DNA of 5,028 nucleotides from Verrucomicrobiota bacterium (lineage in GTDB: Bacteria > Verrucomicrobiota > Verrucomicrobiia > Chthoniobacterales > JAFAMB01). The first letter of the stretch is position 1. Each line of letters starts with the position of its first letter. Of the stretch, positions 1-5,028 are shown in pieces. The notes below the pieces were generated by a model. The model had not been told where the DNA came from, searched no databases, and saw only the letters and a program-made list of their open reading frames with translations. Location of the stretch: contig JAFAJU010000436.1 of NCBI GenBank assembly GCA_019236035.1, forward strand, positions 1 through 5,028, in the 5' to 3' direction. Position numbers and translations under genes: made by a program.

Positions 1-519
1 AAAGGTCGAAATCGTCTCTAGTTGAAAAGAACTGACCTCAACCGTGAAGAGATCGAATTCATCCTGGCGTTGAACCGCTTCCGAGAACGGCATTCCGATG
101 TTTCCACATGCGACCGTGCGTAAACCCGCTGCACCCAGCATCGATTCAATCAGTTGGGTGGTAGTCGTTTTACCGTTGGTACCGGTAATCGCGATAACCG
201 GTCGCGTACAAAAACGGAAAGCCAACTCCAGCTCACCGGTAAGTACCGCGCCTTGTCGAAGAAAGTTTTGGACCAAGGGAACCACCGGGTCTATCCCAGG
301 GCTCAATACGGTCAGATCATAGTCGCCCTCCGCCACATCCGCCGCTTCACCGGTGACCACCGAAACACCGAGCTTTTCGAGTTCCAGCACCTTTCCCGGA
401 TCCGGTTTGCCGCTATCAAAAACTGTCACACGCGCTCCCTGCCGTTGCAGTAGCTTGGCCGCGGCTTCTCCGCTGAAGCCTAACCCAAGTACGGCTGCTC
501 GTGTACCGGTGTAATTCAT
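1..519 (-). CDS. murD: MurD, UDP-N-acetylmuramoyl-L-alanine--D-glutamate ligase (N-terminal part, cut by window edge)
   Basis: This cytoplasmic ligase adds D-glutamate to UDP-MurNAc-L-Ala using ATP, the second amino acid of the stem peptide. The frame stays open from the ATG at 519 down to base 1, giving 173 residues of a protein that is usually about 450 long, so only the N-terminal domain and the start of the central ATPase domain are present. The protein starts MNYTGTRAAVLGLGFSG, a Rossmann-like glycine-rich turn (G12-L-G-F-S-G17) that in MurD binds the UDP substrate. An LSPGI motif follows near residues 72-76. The ATP-binding P-loop GTNGKTTTT is at residues 113-121 with Lys117. Next come GNIGMP (about 137-142) and VEVSSFQLE (160-168), the MurD form of the central-domain motif. 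The start ATG overlaps the mraY TGA as ATGA (516-519). No Shine-Dalgarno sequence is visible upstream, so initiation probably depends on ribosomes ending mraY. The truncation is only the window edge. The carbamylated lysine and C-terminal domain lie outside. Confidence 0.96.
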   Translation of the reverse strand, partial: MNYTGTRAAVLGLGFSGEAAAKLLQRQGARVTVFDSGKPDPGKVLELEKLGVSVVTGEAADVAEGDYDLTVLSPGIDPVVPLVQNFLRQGAVLTGELELAFRFCTRPVIAITGTNGKTTTTQLIESMLGAAGLRTVACGNIGMPFSEAVQRQDEFDLFTVEVSSFQLETISTF

Positions 520-1628
520 CGCAATTTCAGAGTGGCCAGGCCCAAAAAGGCAAACATCAGCGACATGATCCAGAACCGCACAATCACCGTATTTTCCTTC
601 CAGCCCTTCAGTTCGAAGTGATGGTGCAACGGCGACATCAGCAGAATCCGTTTGCCGGTAAGCTTGAAACTCGCCACTTGCAGAATGACCGAAAGCGCCT
701 CAATCACAAAGATCCCCCCGACTACAATCAAGAGGAGTTCCTGCTTGCAACAGATCGCGACCACACCCAGCGTCCCGCCAATTGAGAGCGATCCAGTGTC
801 ACCCATGAACACCTTCGCCGGATGGCAGTTGAACCAGAGAAACCCAAGGCCAGCACCCGCCAACGCCGTACAAAGAATAGTTAGTTCCTGGCTCTCACGG
901 AAAAAAGGGAGGTCTAGGTAAGTTGAAACAGCGACGTTGCCTGCGGCGTAAGCCAGGATTGCATAGGTCGAAGCCACCGTCACGGTGCATCCGGTGGCAA
1001 GGCCATCCAATCCATCAGTCAAGTTCACCGCGTTGGAGGTACCCACGATGACGATCGCAAAGAACACAAGGGTGAACCAACCTAAATTGGCAATAATTGG
1101 CTCTTTGAAGAACGGGATATAAAGCTCCTTTGCCTGAACTTCCAGCGACGGATTCAGCAGAAAAAACGCCGTTACAATTGCCGCCAGAACGAACTGGCAG
1201 ATCAACTTGATCTTTCCAGGAACACCATCTGACTTCTTCTTCGTGACTTTGAGATAGTCGTCTACAAACCCAAGTCCGGCGGTAAAAACAATCGTAAATA
1301 GGCAAAGCCAAACAAAAGCATTGTCCGGCCGCGCCCAGGCGATCGTAGAAACCACCACTGAGCCCATGAAAAAAACTCCACCCATCGTCGGGGTGCCCTT
1401 TTTTGCGCCATGGAGTTCATAGAGGCGATGGACTTCATCCGCGGTACGAATCGGCTGCCCGAATTTAAGTGATGTCAGCTTACGAATCACTAAATTCCCA
1501 AATACTAGACAGAGCAGGAACGCGGTGATCGCGGCGCACACCGCACGGAATGAGACATATTGGAAAACGTTAAATCCTCCGGCGATCGCGTTTGGACCCT
1601 GGCTCAGATAGTACAAGTAGAACATCAT
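516..1628 (-). CDS. mraY: MraY, phospho-N-acetylmuramoyl-pentapeptide transferase
   Basis: MraY is an integral membrane enzyme that transfers phospho-MurNAc-pentapeptide from UDP to undecaprenyl phosphate, making lipid I. From the chosen ATG it has 370 residues, close to the family norm (about 360), with roughly ten hydrophobic segments (near 26-47, 80-99, 106-122, 141-158, 183-201, 212-231, 250-267, 280-297, 299-319, 346-368). Family motifs appear in order: KKGTPTMGG (77-85), the Asp pair in DDYLK (D123, D124), NAVNLTDGLDGLA (199-211, D205 and D208), VFMGDTGSL (273-281, D277) and PLHHHFE (333-339, the HHH cluster). The frame extends upstream to a GTG at 1640, but that codon overlaps the GGAGG Shine-Dalgarno at 1634-1638. 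The ATG at 1628 sits 5 nt after this site and forms an ATGA overlap with the murF stop. A second ATG follows at once (1625, 8-nt spacing) and is also possible. The gene ends in a second ATGA overlap with murD. Confidence 0.97.
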   Translation of the reverse strand: MMFYLYYLSQGPNAIAGGFNVFQYVSFRAVCAAITAFLLCLVFGNLVIRKLTSLKFGQPIRTADEVHRLYELHGAKKGTPTMGGVFFMGSVVVSTIAWARPDNAFVWLCLFTIVFTAGLGFVDDYLKVTKKKSDGVPGKIKLICQFVLAAIVTAFFLLNPSLEVQAKELYIPFFKEPIIANLGWFTLVFFAIVIVGTSNAVNLTDGLDGLATGCTVTVASTYAILAYAAGNVAVSTYLDLPFFRESQELTILCTALAGAGLGFLWFNCHPAKVFMGDTGSLSIGGTLGVVAICCKQELLLIVVGGIFVIEALSVILQVASFKLTGKRILLMSPLHHHFELKGWKENTVIVRFWIMSLMFAFLGLATLKLR

Positions 1629-3013
1629 GGCGACCTCCACTTAGCTTGATTCTTTACGGCTTCAAGCCCAGCCACGACGCGATCCATGGCAGACGAAAGG
1701 CTCCCTTTTACTAACAGAAGATCACCAGGCTCCAGGTAGTCGAGCAGCGCCTTGACCGCTTGCTCGTGGGTCTCGGCCTGTCTGGTAGACTTCAGACCCG
1801 CTGAGTGGGCAGCTTCCGCCATCAGGCGGGCCTCATCGCCCACGGTCACGAGATGGTCGAATTCGTATTCCGCCACCGCTCGACCCACCTGCCGATGACC
1901 AAGCTCAGACTGCTCGCCAAGTTCCCCCATCCGGCCAAGTGCAGCGACCCGACGCCCCTTAACCGCAAAATGTGCTGCTGTCTTGAGTGCCGCTACCATC
2001 GAGTCCGGATTTGCATTGTAGGCATCGTTGATCACCAGCACGCGACCAAGTCTTTGAATTTTTAGGCGATTTCCCGGAATTGTCGTCTTCGCCAACCCGG
2101 TCGCGCATTCTTCCAGGGACAGACCAAGCCCCACGCCGACGGCGGCAGCCAATACCGCGTTAGTGACCATGTGCTCACCGTGGACCGGGAGCACAATCCG
2201 AGTCGAGACTGCCCCGTGTGTCAGCACAAAAGTTGACCCCTTGTCGCCATACTCTATCTCGCGTGCTTGCAGATCACCCTGGTTAAGCCCGGCGCGGATC
2301 ACCCGCGCCTTGCAGCGAGACGCCATCCAGTCCGTAAATTCGTCGTTCGCATTGAGTACGACAAATCCTTCGGCCGAAATTGCCTCGGCAACGACGGCCT
2401 TCTCTTTTGCGATAGCTTCGCGAGTCCCAAAAAACCCAATATGAGCAATGCCCACGTTGGTAATCACTGCGCAGTCCGGGCACGCAATATCGCAAAGCAG
2501 TGCAAGTTCACCGGCATGATTCATGCCCATTTCGAATACGCCGACTTCGTCCGCACAGCTTGCCCCAAGTACGGTCAACGGCAGCCCTATATGATTGTTG
2601 TAGTTTCCAACTGTCTTAGTGACTGAAAATCTTTCTCCCAGCACTGAGGCGATCATCTCCTTCGTGCTGGTTTTGCCGCTGCTTCCCGTCACCCCAATCG
2701 CCTTCAGAGGGAGCTCGCTTCGGTATGCCTTGGCGAGACGCTGCAGCGCTGTCAATGTGTCCGGCACCTCTATTTGCGTCATTCCGTTGAGGTAGGAATT
2801 TACCGTGCTCACCAGGGCACCGGCAGCTCCGGCCTCCCAGACCGCCCCTAGGAAAGCGTGACCATCAAACCGCTCGCCCCGCAGAGCCACAAAAAGTTCA
2901 CCCTTACGGATTGAACGTGAATCTGTGACCAGCCGGGTCACCGTTCCGGTGCCAATCCCGTGAACTTTGCCGTCAATCCATTTTGCGATCTGCTCCAGCG
3001 TTCTAGGATCCAT
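1625..3013 (-). CDS. murF: MurF, UDP-N-acetylmuramoyl-tripeptide--D-alanyl-D-alanine ligase
   Basis: MurF is the cytoplasmic ATP-dependent ligase that adds the D-Ala-D-Ala dipeptide to the UDP-MurNAc-tripeptide, completing the pentapeptide precursor. The protein has 462 residues, normal for the family. The N-terminal substrate domain contains DSRSIRKGELFVALRG (31-46) and FDGH (49-52), a block closely matched in the neighbouring MurE and typical of the shared MurE/MurF N-terminal fold. The central domain has the P-loop GSSGKTSTKE (110-119, Lys114), GNYNNHIGLPLTVL (136-149), EMGMNHAGEL (161-170) and TNVGIAHIG (185-193). The C-terminal domain has INDAYNANPDSM (328-339) and LGRMGELGEQSELGH (359-373). 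The late motif, usually KGSRxxxME, reads KGSLSSAMD (436-444), with Leu439 in place of Arg. The ATG at 3013 lies inside the last codons of murE (11-nt overlap) with GGAG 10 nt upstream. The TGA overlaps the mraY ATG. The reading frame is otherwise intact. Confidence 0.97.
   Translation of the reverse strand: MDPRTLEQIAKWIDGKVHGIGTGTVTRLVTDSRSIRKGELFVALRGERFDGHAFLGAVWEAGAAGALVSTVNSYLNGMTQIEVPDTLTALQRLAKAYRSELPLKAIGVTGSSGKTSTKEMIASVLGERFSVTKTVGNYNNHIGLPLTVLGASCADEVGVFEMGMNHAGELALLCDIACPDCAVITNVGIAHIGFFGTREAIAKEKAVVAEAISAEGFVVLNANDEFTDWMASRCKARVIRAGLNQGDLQAREIEYGDKGSTFVLTHGAVSTRIVLPVHGEHMVTNAVLAAAVGVGLGLSLEECATGLAKTTIPGNRLKIQRLGRVLVINDAYNANPDSMVAALKTAAHFAVKGRRVAALGRMGELGEQSELGHRQVGRAVAEYEFDHLVTVGDEARLMAEAAHSAGLKSTRQAETHEQAVKALLDYLEPGDLLLVKGSLSSAMDRVVAGLEAVKNQAKWRSP
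1634..1638 (-). promoter_or_regulatory. Shine-Dalgarno sequence of mraY
   Basis: On the minus strand the sequence reads GGAGG, followed by TCGCC and then ATGATG. The spacing is 5 nt to the ATG at 1628 and 8 nt to the ATG at 1625. The site lies inside the last codons of murF. It decides the mraY start, because the upstream in-frame GTG at 1640 overlaps this very site and so cannot use it. Confidence 0.8.
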
Positions 3014-4493
3014 GCCTCGACAACTCCACCGGATGTTCTTCCAAAACGCGCGCCGCTACTTCAACGTCGTCAAACGGGATCGTATGGTCGCCGAACTCCT
3101 GATATTTTTCATGGCCCTTGCCTGCAATCAAAACGATGTCTCTTGGCTGAGCCAGCGCGATCGCCCGAGCAATCGCCTTTTTTCGATCCACGACCTTCTC
3201 GTAGTTTTTGTTCTTAAACCCTGCTTCGATATCCCGAACGATCGCCTCCGGATCTTCCTTTCGCGGGTTATCTGAGGTGATAATCGCGTAGTCAGCGTAT
3301 TGATCGGCCACCGCTCCCATCAGTGGACGCTTTGTTGTATCCCTGTTTCCGCCGCATCCAAACACTAGAATCAACCGGTTTGGGCGCAGATCCCGGCAGG
3401 TCCTAACAACATTTAACAGCGCATCGTCGGTATGAGCATAATCGACAAACACCTGGAACTGGCGCCTGGCGGGCACGGCCTCGAGGCGGCCCGGGATCTG
3501 AGGCGCATTGGCCAGGGCCAGCACCGATGTCCGTGTGTCCACACCGATCGCATGCGCCACGGCCAGTGCAGCCAGGGAATTGTAGATATTAAATCTCCCG
3601 ATCAACGGTAGGCGAACCAGGTAACTCTTCTCTTTCGTGTCCAGTTGGTAGGAACTCCCAGTCAATTCCACCTTAAAGTTACTCGCGCGAAATTCGGCGC
3701 GCGCACCCATTCCGTAAGTAATCGTGGGAAGATCTCTACCGAATCGCGCAACCAATTGCTGGCCGTAAGGATCGTCAATGTTAATTACTCCGACTTTCTC
3801 CTTCTTCTGGTTGTCGCGTACGCTTTCAAACAAGCGCGCCTTTGCTTCGAAGTAGCCTTTCATCCCCTGATGAAAGTCCAGATGGTCTTGCGTCAGATTC
3901 GTGAAAGCGCCGACATCAAACGCAATCTCGGTTGCTCGTCCTTGACTTAACGCATGCGAGGAGACCTCCAGCACAACATTCCGGCAACCTGCCTCGACGC
4001 ACTGGCTGAGAAGTTCTTGTAAATCAAGCGACTCCGGCGTCGTACGCTGAGCCGGCAGCACTCGCTGGCCAACCTGATATTGCACCGTGCCGATCAGTCC
4101 GGTTGATTGATTGGCACGTTCAAGCAGATGCTTAATCAGGAACGTCGTCGTGCTCTTACCGTTCGTGCCGGTTACCCCGATCACCTTCAGTTTACGAGAC
4201 GGGTCGCTGTAAAAGGTTGCGGCCAACCGGGCCAGTGCCTCGCGTGAATCCGGCACTACAATGGTGGTCGCCCGTTGCGAGAGACCAGTCTGCTCTCCTA
4301 CTACCGCAGAGGCTCCCTTTTCCACGGCTTGTTCAATGAATGAATGTCCGTCAAAGGACGCGCCTCTTACCGCGACAAACAGGTTCCCAGGCCCGACCCG
4401 GCGCGAATCGTAGCGAACAGCGGTTATTTCTCGATCAAGCGGCCCTTGGATCGATATCGCCGTCAGGCGCTGAATTAGATCTCCCAATTGCAT
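3003..4493 (-). CDS. murE: MurE, UDP-N-acetylmuramoyl-L-alanyl-D-glutamate--2,6-diaminopimelate ligase
   Basis: MurE adds the third stem-peptide residue to UDP-MurNAc-L-Ala-D-Glu in the cytoplasm. From the ATG at 4493 it has 496 residues, typical of the family, and begins MQLGDLIQRL, which fits the usual MurE N-terminus. The N-terminal domain has DSRRVGPGNLFVAVRG (29-44) and FDGH (47-50). The central domain has the P-loop GTNGKSTTT (109-117, Lys113), TTPESLDLQ (151-159), LEVSSHAL (175-182), FTNLTQDHLDFH (197-208) and YFEAKARLF (214-222), where Lys218 is the expected carbamylated lysine. The C-terminal domain has DYAHTDDAL (351-359), GCGGNRD (379-385), DNPRKEDP (408-415) and AGKGHE (457-462). 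The Arg of DNPR is the known marker of meso-diaminopimelate specificity, unlike the DNPA-type motif of lysine-adding enzymes. The frame also opens at an ATG at 4547, adding 18 residues and overlapping ftsI by 44 nt; an AGG precedes that ATG, so the longer form cannot be excluded. The stop overlaps the murF start by 11 nt. Confidence 0.96.
   Translation of the reverse strand: MQLGDLIQRLTAISIQGPLDREITAVRYDSRRVGPGNLFVAVRGASFDGHSFIEQAVEKGASAVVGEQTGLSQRATTIVVPDSREALARLAATFYSDPSRKLKVIGVTGTNGKSTTTFLIKHLLERANQSTGLIGTVQYQVGQRVLPAQRTTPESLDLQELLSQCVEAGCRNVVLEVSSHALSQGRATEIAFDVGAFTNLTQDHLDFHQGMKGYFEAKARLFESVRDNQKKEKVGVINIDDPYGQQLVARFGRDLPTITYGMGARAEFRASNFKVELTGSSYQLDTKEKSYLVRLPLIGRFNIYNSLAALAVAHAIGVDTRTSVLALANAPQIPGRLEAVPARRQFQVFVDYAHTDDALLNVVRTCRDLRPNRLILVFGCGGNRDTTKRPLMGAVADQYADYAIITSDNPRKEDPEAIVRDIEAGFKNKNYEKVVDRKKAIARAIALAQPRDIVLIAGKGHEKYQEFGDHTIPFDDVEVAARVLEEHPVELSRHGS
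3024..3027 (-). promoter_or_regulatory. Shine-Dalgarno sequence of murF
   Basis: On the minus strand the sequence reads GTGGAGTT, with the GGAG core 10 nt before the murF ATG at 3013. The site lies within the murE coding region, consistent with coupled translation across the 11-nt overlap. The spacing is slightly long but acceptable. Confidence 0.6.
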
Positions 4494-4503
4494 GATGCTT
4501 GGA

Positions 4504-5028
4504 CTAATCGCGATTCCGCTCAGATAAAACCACTTTTTTCGACCCATTCGTTACCTGCGGGGGAGGAATCTCTTCGGTCGGCCTAAGATCAAGATAACGC
4601 GCCGCTTTCTCGGCCATCCTGGCAAAAACCGGCCCTGCTACGGTACCACCGAAGACCTCTCCCTGTTTCATAGTCGGATCGTCCAGCAGCACTAGTAAAG
4701 TAAATTTCGGATCGTCAGCCGGCATGAACCCGACGAACGAGGTCACATACCGCCCGACCATATAGCCACCCCGCGGATCAACCTTTTGTGCAGTTCCCGT
4801 CTTTCCAGCCACTCGGAACCCGGGTACTTCCGCCCTTTGGGCTGTTCCCTGTTTGCTAACAACATCTTTCAGGGCCGATACAATCTTGAGAGCGGTCTGG
4901 CCGGAAATGACGTCGCGGACCAGCTCCGGAGTAAAATTGGCCACCGGGCGCCCGTTCTGATCTTTGATTTCCGAAACGATCATGGGTTTCATGAGTTTAC
5001 CCCCGTTGGCAATACTTGACATCGCGGT
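4504..5028 (-). CDS. ftsI: Class B penicillin-binding protein, FtsI type (C-terminal part, cut by window edge)
   Basis: This is the last 174 residues of a peptidoglycan D,D-transpeptidase, the septal cross-linking enzyme of the divisome, which acts in the periplasm from a membrane anchor. The frame is open through the window end at 5028, so the signal anchor, pedestal domain and the SxxK and SxN active-site motifs are outside. What is visible is the end of the transpeptidase domain. It has SSIANGGKLMKP just inside the edge, the conserved KTG motif in FRVAGKTGTAQK (KTGT coded by 4792-4803), then a block beginning SFVGFMPADDPKF and GGTVAGPVFARM near the end of the fold. The protein ends in a short Pro-rich, charged tail (RPTEEIPPPQ to ERNRD). 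There is no PASTA repeat, so it resembles FtsI/PBP3 more than SpoVD or Pbp2x. The TAG stop is 10 nt before the preferred murE start. The symbol rests on the dcw position directly upstream of murE; by sequence alone it could be called a generic class B PBP. Confidence 0.93.
   Translation of the reverse strand, partial: TAMSSIANGGKLMKPMIVSEIKDQNGRPVANFTPELVRDVISGQTALKIVSALKDVVSKQGTAQRAEVPGFRVAGKTGTAQKVDPRGGYMVGRYVTSFVGFMPADDPKFTLLVLLDDPTMKQGEVFGGTVAGPVFARMAEKAARYLDLRPTEEIPPPQVTNGSKKVVLSERNRD

Noticed and set aside
98..453. Two plus-strand ORFs opposite murD
   Set aside because: The minus strand is an unbroken MurD frame with P-loop and substrate motifs, so the plus-strand ORFs are shadows.
1015..1311. 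98-residue minus-strand ORF inside mraY in another frame, and a similar one at 2283-2495 inside murF
   Set aside because: Both are out-of-frame readings of genes with clear motifs. Their Arg, Cys and Trp-rich composition is typical of shifted frames.
2267..2626. 119-residue plus-strand ORF antisense to murF, together with nearby plus-strand ORFs at 1805-2065 and 2163-2444
   Set aside because: They lie fully inside murF, show no recognisable motif or Shine-Dalgarno site, and have the irregular composition of shadow frames opposite a well-conserved gene.
3645..3950. 101-residue plus-strand ORF antisense to murE, and 2960-3275 ORFs opposite the murE/murF junction
   Set aside because: The opposite strand codes for clearly conserved Mur ligase domains. 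These frames look like by-products with no family resemblance.
160..4190. Similar DNA around the P-loops of murD (about 160-200) and murE (about 4140-4185), and similar N-terminal blocks in MurE and MurF, considered as repeats
   Set aside because: The similarity follows from shared ancestry of the Mur ligase family and is confined to conserved motifs. It is not a recent duplication or a repeat element.
4494..4503. The 10-nt ftsI/murE gap considered as a promoter or terminator site
   Set aside because: It is far too short, and I saw no hairpin with T-run or convincing -35/-10 pair around it. The genes appear to be co-transcribed.

Overview
The window is a contiguous piece of a bacterial division and cell wall (dcw) gene cluster, read entirely from the minus strand. 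In transcription order (high to low coordinates) it holds the 3' end of a class B penicillin-binding protein gene (ftsI type), complete murE, murF and mraY, and the 5' part of murD. Both end genes are cut by the window edges. This is the classical dcw order. The genes are packed with almost no non-coding DNA: a 10-nt gap at ftsI/murE, an 11-nt overlap at murE/murF, and 4-nt ATGA overlaps at murF/mraY and mraY/murD. No stretch lacks a gene. I saw no promoter, terminator, RNA gene, repeat array, mobile element or CRISPR array. Plus-strand ORFs are antisense shadows of these genes.

The products form one route. MurD adds D-Glu to UDP-MurNAc-L-Ala, MurE adds the third residue (meso-diaminopimelate, judging by its DNPR motif), and MurF adds D-Ala-D-Ala. 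MraY then transfers the phospho-MurNAc-pentapeptide to undecaprenyl phosphate at the inner face of the membrane to give lipid I. FtsI cross-links the finished peptidoglycan at the septum. The packing points to one polycistronic message with translational coupling.

The organism is a bacterium with meso-DAP peptidoglycan and slightly GC-rich DNA. The wording of several motifs (MurF LGRMGELG, MurE DYAHTDDAL, the MraY N-terminus) resembles Verrucomicrobiota as I recall them. That assignment is an inference from memory, not a search result. FtsI has no PASTA domain, which argues against a typical Gram-positive SpoVD or Pbp2x-type protein.

I found no undescribed system here. Points worth a second look are limited: start-site choices for mraY and murE, two gene junctions without a visible Shine-Dalgarno sequence, an A6 run at the ftsI/murE overlap, and loss of the usual Arg in the MurF C-terminal KGSR motif.
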